The notes: a model not told the origin generated them from the letters alone. Counted from the first letter of the stretch, positions 26,962 through 35,344 are shown. The stretch is DNA of 64,000 nt from Pseudorhodoferax sp965279475 (GCA_965279475.1 CBDIIA010000002.1:1116001-1180000), one strand, 5' to 3'. A program made the numbers and translations.

Positions 26962-27036
26962 CCGCCAACCCCCTTTGCAAGGGGGCAACACCAGCGGCCA
27001 GGCGTTGCCGGTTCCGCGGTGTTCCTGGCATTGGCG
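26962..27036. repeat. Dispersed palindromic repeat, copy B
   Basis: A second copy of the element at 18811-18875. It starts with a strong hairpin (CCCCCTTTGCAAGGGGG) and continues with CAACACC, CGGCCAGGCGTTGCCGGTTCC and GCGGTGTT. It sits between the ABC permease and the FAD oxidase genes and could act as a transcript-end structure. Confidence 0.6.
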
Positions 27037-27070
27037 TGCATCGGTTGCACGGGTCTTGTCCGGAGGTGAT

Positions 27071-28453
27071 ATGCCGTTGATTGAAGCATTGACACAAGCC
27101 CTCGGTGCCGATGCGGTGCTGACCGGCGACGCCATCGCTCCGCGCCACCTGACCGACTGGAGCAGCGCTCTACCGGTGCGCCCATTGGCGCTGGTGCGTC
27201 CGCGCAGCACTGAAGAAGTGGCGACCGTGTTGCGCCTCTGCACACAGCACCGCATGCCGGTCGTGCCGCAGGGCGGGCTCACCGGGCTGGCCGGTGCGGC
27301 GGTGCCGAATGCCGATGGCATCGCGCTGTCGCTCGACCGCATGCACGCCATCGACGCGGTCGACACCGCAGCCGCCACCGTCACCGTGCAGGCCGGCGCC
27401 ACGCTGCAGGCGGTGCAGGAGGCCGCGGCCGCGCAGGGGCTGATGTTCGGTGTCGACCTGGGCGCACGCGGCTCCTGCCAGATCGGCGGCAACCTCGCCA
27501 CCAATGCGGGCGGCAACGGCGTGCTGCAGTTCGGCATGATGCGCGAGCAGACGCTGGGCCTCGAAGTAGTGCTGGCCGACGGCAGCGTGCTGCCGATGCT
27601 GCGGCCCATGCAGAAGAACAACACCGGCTACGACCTGAAGCAGTGGTTCATCGGCGCCGAAGGCACGCTGGGCGTGATCACCCGGGCCGTGCTGCGGCTG
27701 CACCCGGCGCCTCGGGCCCGTGCCACGGCGCTGGTGGCAGTGCCCAGCTTCGATGCCGGCCTTGCGCTGCTGGGCCGCGTGCAGGCGCGCTTCCCTGGTG
27801 CGGTAGCGGCATTCGAGCTGATGTGGCGCGACTTCATCGAAGCCTCGATGCGCTGGCAGAAGCTGCGCGAACCCTTCGACGCACCGCACCCGTTCGCCGC
27901 GCTGATCGACGTGACGGGCAGCAACGAGGCCGCGCTGCGCGAGACGCTCGAAGACACGCTGGCCGACGCGATGGAGGCCGGCATCGCACTCGACGCCGCC
28001 ATCGCCCAGTCGGACGCACAGGCCCGCGCGATGTGGAAGATCCGCGAGGCCACGGCCGAGCTGCCCACCAACATGTTCCCGCCGCTCAACTTCGACGTGA
28101 GTCTGCCGATGGCGCAGATCGGCCGCTTCGCCGAGGTCTGCCGCGCTGCGCTCGACGCCCGCTGGCCCGGCAACATCTCGGTGTTCTTCGGCCACGTGGG
28201 CGACAGCAACCTGCACCTGTCGACCGACATCAGCACCGTCGGCGGGCAGGAGACCGAGGTCGAGCACCTGGTCTACGAACAGGTGGCGCTGTTCGGCGGC
28301 AGCGTCTCGGCCGAGCACGGCATCGGCCTGCACAAGAAGGCGTATCTCGGCGTCAGCCGCACGCCGGCCGAGCTGGCGGCAATGCGCGCGATCAAGCATG
28401 CGCTCGACCCGTTGAACCTGATGAACCCGGGCAAGGTGTTCGACCCGGCCTGA
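27071..28453 (+). CDS. FAD-binding 2-hydroxyacid oxidoreductase (GlcD/D-lactate dehydrogenase family)
   Basis: A 460-residue flavoprotein. The N-terminal FAD-binding domain (PCMH/FAD_binding_4, about 35-215) has VVPQGGLTGLAGAA, GGNLATNAGGNGVLQFGM and the FIGAEGTLGVIT loop. The C-terminal FAD-oxidase domain carries FFGHVGDSNLHL and the GSVSAEHGIGLHKK metal/substrate motif, ending with DPLNLMNPGKVF. This is the D-lactate, D-2-hydroxyglutarate and glycolate dehydrogenase group. The ribosome site CGGAGGTGAT is excellent. It may oxidise a 2-hydroxyacid produced from the compound imported by the preceding ABC genes. Confidence 0.93.
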   Translation: MPLIEALTQALGADAVLTGDAIAPRHLTDWSSALPVRPLALVRPRSTEEVATVLRLCTQHRMPVVPQGGLTGLAGAAVPNADGIALSLDRMHAIDAVDTAAATVTVQAGATLQAVQEAAAAQGLMFGVDLGARGSCQIGGNLATNAGGNGVLQFGMMREQTLGLEVVLADGSVLPMLRPMQKNNTGYDLKQWFIGAEGTLGVITRAVLRLHPAPRARATALVAVPSFDAGLALLGRVQARFPGAVAAFELMWRDFIEASMRWQKLREPFDAPHPFAALIDVTGSNEAALRETLEDTLADAMEAGIALDAAIAQSDAQARAMWKIREATAELPTNMFPPLNFDVSLPMAQIGRFAEVCRAALDARWPGNISVFFGHVGDSNLHLSTDISTVGGQETEVEHLVYEQVALFGGSVSAEHGIGLHKKAYLGVSRTPAELAAMRAIKHALDPLNLMNPGKVFDPA

Positions 28454-28487
28454 AGGTGCGCGCGTTGCCGCGACGGGCTTGCCGCGG

Positions 28488-29105
28488 TCAGCCTGCCAGG
28501 CGCTTCAGGCTCGCCAAACTCGGCAGCGGCCCCCAGGCCATCAGCGACTGCTCGATCGATGGCCCGTTGGCCTTCAGCCAGTCGCCGAACTCCGGACCCG
28601 CGTTCCTGCCGTAGACACGGTGCGATACCACGGCCACCATGCCCGTGCCGTCGTGCAGCAGGCAGCGTGCAAAGGCGGCTTCCAGCAACTGGGGTGTCGC
28701 CAGCCCGGCCACGATCAGATGCTCTGCGGGTTGATCTGCCGTGCGCGGCTTCGAGCGTGTCGCCAGGATCCTGCCGTGCTCCTGGTAGTTGGCCAGTACC
28801 TTGTTGGCGACCTCGGCCAGCTGCTCGCCGCGCACCACGGCCGGGTGCACGTTCAGCGTGACCATGTCGCGCCATGTCTTCAGGTCGGCCTCGCCCTGCG
28901 GCGTGAACTCATGCTGGCCGTCCTTGGACCAGCGGTGCACGAAGTCGGTGTCGCGGAATCGGAGGGTCAACGCGTCGGCCTTGCGCGGTTCGGCCGCGTG
29001 CACAAGCGCCCGCGACGACAGCAGCGTGGCGCCCAGCGCTGCGCCCAGCAGTTGCCGGCGCTGAAGGACGGCGCGGGGCCCGGGCGTTGTGAAAGTCGGA
29101 ATCAT
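28488..29105 (-). CDS. Tat-exported protein of unknown function
   Basis: A 205-residue secreted protein. The N-terminus has QRRQLLGAALGATLLSSRALVHA, a twin-arginine-type signal with cleavage near AEP at residue 38. The mature part is mixed alpha/beta with no recognised catalytic motif. Two Cys-free regions alternate with short hydrophobic strands (MVTLNVHPAVVRGEQLAE, GMVAVVSHRVYG). It is convergent with the FAD oxidase gene (34 bases between stops). I do not recognise the family. Confidence 0.65.
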   Translation of the reverse strand: MIPTFTTPGPRAVLQRRQLLGAALGATLLSSRALVHAAEPRKADALTLRFRDTDFVHRWSKDGQHEFTPQGEADLKTWRDMVTLNVHPAVVRGEQLAEVANKVLANYQEHGRILATRSKPRTADQPAEHLIVAGLATPQLLEAAFARCLLHDGTGMVAVVSHRVYGRNAGPEFGDWLKANGPSIEQSLMAWGPLPSLASLKRLAG

Positions 29106-29204
29106 GCTTGCTCCTGGTGGTACAGGCTTCGCATCGTGCCGCGCGCATGCATCAGGCCGACTTCAGCGGAGGCCGCGTTGGTTTCAATTGTTGTTGGCCC
29201 CTTT

Positions 29205-29226
29205 GACAACACATTCAACTGTTGTC
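29205..29226 (+). promoter_or_regulatory. Inverted repeat operator of the TumE/TumA operon, overlapping a -35 box
   Basis: GACAACA (29205-29211) and TGTTGTC (29220-29226) form a perfect 7-base inverted repeat with an 8-base spacer, 12 bases before the toxin start. TTGACA at 29204-29209 overlaps it as a consensus -35 box. The arrangement fits autorepression by the antitoxin. Confidence 0.55.
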
Positions 29227-29238
29227 ATCATCTCCAAC

Positions 29239-29535
29239 ATGCGTGCGACCCTTCTGGCGAAAACACGGATCGTCTATTCCAGCCGATCCTTTGCCGAGTT
29301 GGTGCTGTGGCGTGTTCCGGAATCGGTCCGTGGATCGGCGCACGACTACAAGTACCGGCTGGCGTACATCGTCGACGCGGTCTGTGTGGTGCGGTACGAC
29401 AACGAGATCGGCAAGGGCGATCACCGCCACTTCGGCGCGACCGAAAGCCTCTACCGATTCAGCACACCCGAGAGATTGATGGCCGATTTCCAAACCGACA
29501 TCGCGAGGTGGAACGATGAAAACAGTGATTCTTGA
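29239..29535 (+). CDS. TumE-family toxin of a type II-like toxin-antitoxin pair (DUF6516)
   Basis: A 98-residue protein that matches the TumE/DUF6516 layout: VLWRVPESVRGSAHDYKYRLAYI in the first half and the signature YDNEIGKGDHRHFG near residue 55-68. The mode of action of TumE toxins is not known to me. It is the first gene and its 3' end overlaps the antitoxin gene by 20 bases, so both come from one message. An inverted repeat lies directly upstream. Confidence 0.82.
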   Translation: MRATLLAKTRIVYSSRSFAELVLWRVPESVRGSAHDYKYRLAYIVDAVCVVRYDNEIGKGDHRHFGATESLYRFSTPERLMADFQTDIARWNDENSDS

Positions 29536-29863
29536 AGTACGGTCGCCCGAAGAATCGATGGCGAATTTTGTCCAGTCGTGGAAGTCGGGCAAGGCGGATC
29601 GCGCCACGCGCATCGGCTTCGCCACACCCGAGCTGCTGTGGCAGGTACTGACAGCGAAGCGCTGGGAGCTGCTCAAGGCCCTCTGCGGCGCCGGTCCGGT
29701 GTCGATCCGCGAAGCGGCCCGCCGTGTGGAACGCGACGTGAAGGCCGTGCATGCCGACGTGACCGCACTGCTGAATGCCGGCGTGCTCGACCGTGCGGAG
29801 GGCGGCGGTGTCGTGTTTCCGTTCGAGGCGGTCAAGGTGGAGTTCCTGTTGCAGGCGGCGTGA
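29516..29863 (+). CDS. TumA-like helix-turn-helix antitoxin (HVO_A0114 family)
   Basis: A 115-residue protein with a winged helix-turn-helix of the HVO_A0114 type: KRWELLKALCGAGPVSIREAARRVERDVKAVHADVTALLNAGVL, then the wing RAEGGGVVFPFEAVKVEF. This family is the usual partner of TumE toxins. The 20-base overlap with the toxin frame suggests coupled translation. It probably represses the operon through the inverted repeat at 29205-29226. Confidence 0.82.
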   Translation: MKTVILEVRSPEESMANFVQSWKSGKADRATRIGFATPELLWQVLTAKRWELLKALCGAGPVSIREAARRVERDVKAVHADVTALLNAGVLDRAEGGGVVFPFEAVKVEFLLQAA

Positions 29864-29899
29864 CGCCGCCATGCACGCTCCGACGACCGCATCGACCCC

Positions 29900-30781
29900 A
29901 TGACCGACCCCACCGCCACCTTCAACCGCCTGCGCCCCCGCCTGCAAGCCATCGCCTACCGCATGCTCGGCTCCTGGGCCGAGGCCGAGGACGTGGTGCA
30001 GGATGTCTGGCTGCGCTGGCATGAGACCGACCCCGCCGCGCTGGACAGCGCGGATGCCTGGCTGGTCACCGCCACCACGCGCCTGGCGATCGACCGGCTG
30101 CGCGCGGCCAAGGTGCGGCGGGCCGACTATGTCGGCTTCTGGCTGCCCGAGCCGGTGCTGACCGACGGGCCCGCCACGCCGGAGCAGACGCTGGAGCTGG
30201 CCGGCGACGTGTCGGTCGCCTTCCTCGTGCTGCTGGAGCGGCTGGCACCCGAGGCGCGCGCGGCGTTCCTGCTGCGCGAGGTGTTCGACGCCGACTACGC
30301 CGACGTGGCGCAGGCGCTCGGCAAGAGCGAGGCCGCGTGCCGGCAGATCGTGCACCGAGCCAAGGCACAACTGCAGGTGGCGCGGCCGCACCAGACCGTG
30401 TCGCGCGACCTGCAGCAGGGCCTGATGCGCCGCTTTGCCGAGGCACTGTCGCGTGGCGACTTCGCGGCGCTGAACACGATGCTGGCCGAGGACGCCGAAC
30501 TGATGAGCGATGGCGGCGGCATCGTGCCGAGCTTCGGCAAGATGCTCGAAGGCGGCAAACGCATCGCCCAGCTGTTCTATGCCACGCACCGGCGCCATGG
30601 CGCGGGCATGCGGGTCGTGGTGACGCAGCTCAACGGCCAATGGGGCGTGCTGCGCTTCATCGACGGCGCACTCGAATCGGCGCAGAGCTACGAGACCGAC
30701 GGCACCCGCATCCAGCGTATCCACGTGCAGCGCAACCCCGAGAAGCTGGCGCGGCTGGCGGCGACGCTCGGCGCACACTGA
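29900..30781 (+). CDS. ECF41-type RNA polymerase sigma factor with SnoaL-like C-terminal domain
   Basis: A 293-residue sigma factor. Sigma region 2 (about 10-75) has AYRMLGSWAEAEDVVQDVWLRW. Region 4 (about 110-160) has FLLREVFDADYADVAQALGKSEAACRQIVHRAK. Instead of an anti-sigma partner gene, a C-terminal SnoaL-like domain (about 175-290) is fused, with the DGGG motif (MSDGGGIVPSF) and the NPEK-type motif near the end, both hallmarks of ECF41. The neighbouring carboxymuconolactone decarboxylase gene and its TGTCACA/CGTC promoter complete the ECF41 pattern. In this group the fused domain tunes sigma activity. Confidence 0.93.
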   Translation: MTDPTATFNRLRPRLQAIAYRMLGSWAEAEDVVQDVWLRWHETDPAALDSADAWLVTATTRLAIDRLRAAKVRRADYVGFWLPEPVLTDGPATPEQTLELAGDVSVAFLVLLERLAPEARAAFLLREVFDADYADVAQALGKSEAACRQIVHRAKAQLQVARPHQTVSRDLQQGLMRRFAEALSRGDFAALNTMLAEDAELMSDGGGIVPSFGKMLEGGKRIAQLFYATHRRHGAGMRVVVTQLNGQWGVLRFIDGALESAQSYETDGTRIQRIHVQRNPEKLARLAATLGAH

Positions 30782-30802
30782 AAACCGCCCTGCAACGGGG
30801 CG

Positions 30803-30829
30803 TGTCACAAACCGCGAGGCTGGGCCGTC
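30803..30829 (+). promoter_or_regulatory. ECF41-type promoter in front of the carboxymuconolactone decarboxylase gene
   Basis: TGTCACA at 30803-30809 and CGTC at 30826-30829, separated by 16 bases, match the -35 and -10 elements described for ECF41 sigma factors. The start codon of the target gene is 57 bases further on. Confidence 0.8.
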
Positions 30830-30886
30830 TTGTGGGTATGCGCTGCATCTGGCGCATGCCAACCGCAACCACCCAGGAGATTCACC

Positions 30887-31366
30887 ATGACCCAACGCCT
30901 CAACTACGGCCAGCAAGCCCCGGAACTGTTCAAGAAGTTCGTCGAGTTCAGCCTGCGCGTGAAAGACGGCAGCATCGAGCCTGCGATCGCCTACCTGGTC
31001 GAGATCCGTGCCTCGCAGCTCAACGGCTGCGGCTTCTGCCTCGACATGCATGTGAAGCAGGCCAAGCTGCACGGCGAACGCGAACTGCGCCTGCACCACC
31101 TGGCCATCTGGCGCGAATCGACCTTGTTCAGCCCGCGCGAACGCGCCGCACTCGCCTGGACCGAGGTGCTGACGAAGCTGCCCGAGCACGGCGTGCCCGA
31201 CGAGCTGTACGAGCGTGTGCGCGGCGAGTTCTCCGAGAAGGAGCTGACCGACCTCACCTGGGTCGTGATGACCATCAACGCCTGGAACCGCGCCGGCGTC
31301 GCCTTCAAGAACGCGCCGGGCTCGTCCGACAAGGCGTTCGGGCTCGACAAGGCCGGCCTCGTCTGA
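30887..31366 (+). CDS. Carboxymuconolactone decarboxylase/AhpD family protein (ECF41 partner)
   Basis: A 159-residue all-helical protein. The redox-type motif NGCGFCLDMHVKQA (CxxC followed by His two residues after the Asp) is the AhpD alkylhydroperoxidase-like centre. It is the standard COE-type partner gene encoded next to ECF41 sigma factors. The ribosome site CAGGAGATTC precedes the ATG at 30887. It is likely transcribed both from the dedicated ECF41 promoter and by read-through. The physiological substrate of these partners is unknown; a peroxidase or disulfide role is plausible from the CxxC. Confidence 0.9.
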   Translation: MTQRLNYGQQAPELFKKFVEFSLRVKDGSIEPAIAYLVEIRASQLNGCGFCLDMHVKQAKLHGERELRLHHLAIWRESTLFSPRERAALAWTEVLTKLPEHGVPDELYERVRGEFSEKELTDLTWVVMTINAWNRAGVAFKNAPGSSDKAFGLDKAGLV

Positions 31367-31435
31367 ACTGCCGCCCCCGCTGGCAAGGCCGCGGCGCCGG
31401 CCTGCAGTCGACGCGGTTCACCGTGTTTCGCTGCG

Positions 31436-32239
31436 TCACAGCCGTTGCCGATAGGCCGCCGGCGTCTCACCGAAGCTGCGGCGGAACAGCGCGATGAAGG
31501 CGCTGGCGGTGGAGTAGCCGAGGTCGAGTGCCACCGTGGTCACGGGCAATCCCGCGGCCAGCATCTCCAGCGACCGCATCAGCCGGGCACGCTGCCGCCA
31601 CGCGGTGAAGTGGAAGCCGGTTTCCGAGACGAAGCGCCGGCTCAGCGTGCGTGAACTCACGGCCGCCCAGTCGGCCCAGCGCTCCAGGTCGCGGTCGTCG
31701 GCCGGGTCGGCGATCAGCGCGCGGGCGATGCGCTGCAGGCGCGCGTCCTGCGGCAGCGGCAGGCCCAGCGGCTCGACCGGCAGGCTGCGGATCTCGTCCA
31801 GGATCACGCCGGCCACCCGTGCATTGGCGGCGTCCAGCGGCCCGGCCGCCCAGGTGCTGGCCCGCAGCACGGCTTCGCGCAGCAGGCCGGAGGTGCGGAT
31901 CGTGCAGGCGCGTGGCGGCAGATCCTTGCAGGCCGCCTCGGCCACATAGGCACTCCAGCCGTGGAACGGGCCGTGCGAGCGGCCGGAGTGAAGCTGGTGC
32001 GGCGGCAGCCACACCGCGTGGATGGCCGGCACGATCCAGACGCCGTTCTCGACGCCGACCGACAGCAGCCCGCGCAGCGACCCGAACAACTGGCCCCGGG
32101 CGTGGTGGTGCGGCCTGGACGCGAGTTCGCCGTGGTGGTGCCCGGCGGCGACGATCACCACCGGGCCGTCCACGTCGTTGACGATGGCAGGATCGAGCTT
32201 CAGATCGGACATTGGCGGCATTGCGCTATCGGTTGGCAT
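31436..32239 (-). CDS. AraC-family regulator with cupin-like sensor domain
   Basis: A 267-residue regulator: an N-terminal cupin-like ligand domain (AGHHHGELASRPHHHARGQLFGSLRGLLSVG, histidine-rich, about 32-65) and two C-terminal helix-turn-helix motifs (about 165-262; VSSRTLSRRFVSETGFHFTAWRQ and ASAFIALFRRSFGETPAAYR). ATG 32239 is used, and MSDLK at 32212 is an alternative. It is divergent from the FMN-binding protein gene 68 bases away, its likely target. The His cluster resembles metal or pH-sensing cupins, but the ligand is unknown. Confidence 0.88.
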   Translation of the reverse strand: MPTDSAMPPMSDLKLDPAIVNDVDGPVVIVAAGHHHGELASRPHHHARGQLFGSLRGLLSVGVENGVWIVPAIHAVWLPPHQLHSGRSHGPFHGWSAYVAEAACKDLPPRACTIRTSGLLREAVLRASTWAAGPLDAANARVAGVILDEIRSLPVEPLGLPLPQDARLQRIARALIADPADDRDLERWADWAAVSSRTLSRRFVSETGFHFTAWRQRARLMRSLEMLAAGLPVTTVALDLGYSTASAFIALFRRSFGETPAAYRQRL

Positions 32240-32307
32240 TTCCAGTCTACAGCGGCCACATGATCGGTCCTATGCTGGCGTTTTCATTGCTGCCAGGAGG
32301 TCTTCCC

Positions 32308-32934
32308 ATGAACGACACCGTCGACCTCGACGCGCTGTACGCGCCGCCGTCCGAGCGAATCCAGAAAGCCGTGCTCGACCACCTCGTCGACTTCCACGAG
32401 GCGTATCTCAAGATGGCGACCTTCTTCTGCCTCGCGACCGCCAGCGCCGACAGCCTGGACGCATCGCCGCGCGGCGGGCCGCCGGGCTTCGTGCACGTGC
32501 TGGACCCGCACACGGTCGCCTTCGCCGACTGGCCTGGCAACAACCGCATCGAGTCGATGCGCAACCTGGCGCGCGACGCGCGGCTGGGCATGGTGTTCCT
32601 GTTTCCGGGCCTGGAGATCTTCCTGCGCATCAACGGCCGCGGCCGGGTCTCGACCGACCCGGAGTTGCTGGCCCGGCTGAGCGAAGGAGCGCGCGTGCCC
32701 AAGACCGCCACCGTGGTGCAGGTCGACGAGGTGCTGCTGCATTGCGGCAAGGCCGTCAACCGCGCCCGCCTGTGGGCGGACGCATCGCGGGTCGACCGCA
32801 GCAGCCTGCCGACGGTGGGCGAGATGATCGCTGCGATGGACAAGCGCGGCGATGCCCCCACCCCGATCGACGATGCGCAGATCGGCCAGATCGACGCGCA
32901 CTACGACCACGTGGTGCGCAACGACCTGTACTGA
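32308..32934 (+). CDS. Pyridoxamine 5'-phosphate oxidase-like FMN-binding protein (MSMEG_1061 type)
   Basis: A 208-residue split-barrel flavoprotein. FFCLATASADSLDASPRGGPPGFV near residue 40 and FADWPGNNRIESMRNLARDARLGMVFL near 75 are the FMN/phosphate-binding strands of the family. True PdxH-specific C-terminal residues are absent, so it is more likely a general flavin reductase-type enzyme. A perfect AGGAGG lies at 32295-32300 before the ATG at 32308. The divergent AraC gene is its probable regulator. Confidence 0.87.
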   Translation: MNDTVDLDALYAPPSERIQKAVLDHLVDFHEAYLKMATFFCLATASADSLDASPRGGPPGFVHVLDPHTVAFADWPGNNRIESMRNLARDARLGMVFLFPGLEIFLRINGRGRVSTDPELLARLSEGARVPKTATVVQVDEVLLHCGKAVNRARLWADASRVDRSSLPTVGEMIAAMDKRGDAPTPIDDAQIGQIDAHYDHVVRNDLY

Positions 32935-33017
32935 CCCGGACCCGGCACGGCGGGCGGGCCGCCGGGGCGCTTGCTTCACAATGGAGCGATCCCTGCACCA
33001 CGATCCGAAGACCCGCC

Positions 33018-34256
33018 GTGTCCCAGATCCCCTCCATCATTCTCCACGTCCGAGACCCGGACCAACCGATGCTGGCGCCGGACGCGTTGGCCAACGCCGG
33101 GGTCGATACACGGGTCGCCAGCTTCGACGAGGCCGAGGCCTGGGCGGCCTTGCCCGCCGACGTGGCGCTGGTGGTGGTCGAGTTCTCGCCCCGCGCGGTG
33201 GCGTTCATCCGTGGCTGCGTCGGCCTGCGCCGCTCCGAGACCCGCTGGACACCGCTGATCGCCTGCTGCGCCAACAGCGCCGACATCGAGGTGGCGCTGG
33301 GCCTGGGTGCCGACGACTTCATGCTGAACCACGACCTGGTCACGGTGAAGTCGCGGCTGTCGGTCGTGATCCGGCAGAAGCTGCGCAACGACAAGCTCGA
33401 CGGCATCCTCAACTGCACGTTCGACGGCATCGTGAGCATCGACGAAAACGGTCTCGTGCTGACCTTCAACAAGGCGGCGCAGGACATGTTCGGCTACGAG
33501 GCGAGCGAGGTCGTCGGGCGCAACGTGTCGATGCTGATGCCGTCCGAACACGCCGGCCGGCACGATGGGTACCTGCGCCACTACCTGGCGACGGGTGAGG
33601 AACACATCATCGGCCGCGGCCGCGAGCTGCTGGGCCGCACCAAGGCGGGCGAGCCCTTCCCCGTGTTCCTGCAGGTGGCCAGCCTGCGCAGCGGGCGCGA
33701 GTGGCTGTTCGTCGGCATCCTGAAGAACCTGTCGGTCGACGCGCAGGCCAAGGCCCTGCAGCACGAACTGATGCACGACCCGATGACCGGCATCGCCAAC
33801 CGGCTGCAGATCGAGACCACGCTGCCGCTGTGGATCGCGCGGCGGGCGGACGGCGCCCCCGAACCCTTCGCCCTGCTGTTCATCGACCTCGACGGCTTCA
33901 AGGCCATCAACGACACCTTCGGCCACGACGCCGGCGACGCCGTGCTCAAGGCCGTCAGCAAGCGTCTGCGCTTCAGCGTGGCCGAGCGCGACGTGGCGGC
34001 CCGCATGTCGGGTGACGAGTTCGTCGTGCTGCTCGACGGCGTGGGCCAGCGGGCCGAGGCGCAGGCGATCGCCCGGCGGCTGGTGGCCAACGTGTCCAAG
34101 CCGATCGGCTACGGCGACATCAGCATCGGCGTGCGTGCCTCGGTCGGCATCGCGTTGTACCCCGACGACGGCAGCACACCCGCGGCGCTGCTGCACGAGG
34201 CCGATACGTCGATGTACGGCGACAAGCGCAGCAAGGCCGGCGCGCCGCGGCGGTAG
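33018..34256 (+). CDS. PAS-domain diguanylate cyclase with receiver-like N-terminus
   Basis: A 412-residue cytoplasmic signalling enzyme. Residues 1-115 look like a degenerate response-regulator receiver (LVVVEFSPRA, LGLGADDFMLNHDLVTVKSRL). A PAS domain at about 125-240 contains TFDGIVSIDENGLVLTFNKAA and GYEASEVVGRNVSMLMPSEH, which resembles haem/flavin-type PAS of the FixL group. The GGDEF domain is at about 250-405. The active-site loop reads SGDEF at 331-335 instead of GGDEF, with the metal/GTP residues DLDGFKAINDTFGHDAGD intact. SGDEF cyclases can be active. The start is GTG at 33018. Confidence 0.88.
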   Translation: MSQIPSIILHVRDPDQPMLAPDALANAGVDTRVASFDEAEAWAALPADVALVVVEFSPRAVAFIRGCVGLRRSETRWTPLIACCANSADIEVALGLGADDFMLNHDLVTVKSRLSVVIRQKLRNDKLDGILNCTFDGIVSIDENGLVLTFNKAAQDMFGYEASEVVGRNVSMLMPSEHAGRHDGYLRHYLATGEEHIIGRGRELLGRTKAGEPFPVFLQVASLRSGREWLFVGILKNLSVDAQAKALQHELMHDPMTGIANRLQIETTLPLWIARRADGAPEPFALLFIDLDGFKAINDTFGHDAGDAVLKAVSKRLRFSVAERDVAARMSGDEFVVLLDGVGQRAEAQAIARRLVANVSKPIGYGDISIGVRASVGIALYPDDGSTPAALLHEADTSMYGDKRSKAGAPRR

Positions 34257-34275
34257 CTGCGCGCTCGAGGGGGCG

Positions 34276-35157
34276 CTACTGCAGCGGCAGAAAGATCTCC
34301 GCGACGGCCTCGTGCTCGGCCACTTCCGGGAAGAAGCTCAGCCGCTGGCAATACATCGGGAAATCGCGCGGTGCTTCGCCGCTGGCCGGGAGCCAGTCGC
34401 GGTAGAGGTACAGCGCAGCGGGTTCCAGGTTGTCGGTGTGGCCGACCACACGCAGCACCGCGCACCGCCCGCCGGGAATCTCGCCCGCCTTGATCTGCTC
34501 GCCGTTCGCCTGGATCGCCTGGGTGGTCCCCACGCAAAGGTCGATGCTGTAGGCCGCCGCCGAGGCAGGGCGCCGCTCGGAACGCCAGACATTGAAGGTG
34601 GGACTGGTCCTGGGATGGAGTCCCGCGGCCGTGCGCCACGCGATGAAGCGCTGGATGCTGGCGCCGAGCGTTGCCGGGTCGCCCCGGTGCTCCAGGATCG
34701 CCACCGGCGTCGGCGGCACCTCGCGAAGGGTCACGTCGTCGGGGGTGAAAGTCTTCTGCATGCGTTGGCTCCTTGCGTTGTCGAGTGGCTCGAAGGCCGC
34801 GAGCCACGGCTTCCAGTCGGGAGACTGCCGGAACGACGAAGGCGATTGCCCGAACCGTTTCCGGAAGGCACGGGCGAAGGCATCCGGTGCGTCGTACCCG
34901 GCATCCAGCGCGATCTCCGAGACGCTGTCGGCGTTCCGGTAGGCCAGCCGGTGCGAGGCCCGCTTCATGCGGGCAAGCTGCACATAGCGGTGCATGGACA
35001 ACCCGAACATCGCCGTGAACTGCCGGTGGAAATGGAATTTGGAGAATGCCGCCACGCGGCTCACCGTGTCCAGATCCAGCGCATCGTCCAGATGCTGGTC
35101 GATGTAGTGCAGCGCCCGCTGCATCCGGGCCTGGTAGTGCTGAAGCGCCGCTTGCAT
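34276..35157 (-). CDS. AraC-family regulator with GyrI-like effector domain
   Basis: A 293-residue regulator of the Rob/SoxS-like group. The DNA-binding part is N-terminal (about 8-110): LDTVSRVAAFSKFHFHRQFTAMFG and VSEIALDAGYDAPDAFARAFRKRFGQSPSSFR are the two helix-turn-helices. A GyrI-like small-molecule binding domain follows (about 140-290), with the VAILEHRGDPATLG start and the FPMYCQRLSFFPEVAEHEAVAEIFLPL end. This layout often senses hydrophobic cations or drugs. It is a single gene on the minus strand with no clear target beside it. Confidence 0.9.
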   Translation of the reverse strand: MQAALQHYQARMQRALHYIDQHLDDALDLDTVSRVAAFSKFHFHRQFTAMFGLSMHRYVQLARMKRASHRLAYRNADSVSEIALDAGYDAPDAFARAFRKRFGQSPSSFRQSPDWKPWLAAFEPLDNARSQRMQKTFTPDDVTLREVPPTPVAILEHRGDPATLGASIQRFIAWRTAAGLHPRTSPTFNVWRSERRPASAAAYSIDLCVGTTQAIQANGEQIKAGEIPGGRCAVLRVVGHTDNLEPAALYLYRDWLPASGEAPRDFPMYCQRLSFFPEVAEHEAVAEIFLPLQ

Positions 35158-35344
35158 CGTCCGTTCCTCCGTGGCGGTGCCAGTTTGCCGTTGATGGCCA
35201 TCGTGTGCACGACCGATCTTGCGGTGTTGGGTGGATCCGTGTCCGTCACAAAACTGACACGCAGCAAAGTTAACCTCTCTGGTTTTTCTTTCGATCAGCT
35301 GCCGCGTGCGGTGCGTTGGAAGTCAACCCACCAAGGCCAGCCAG

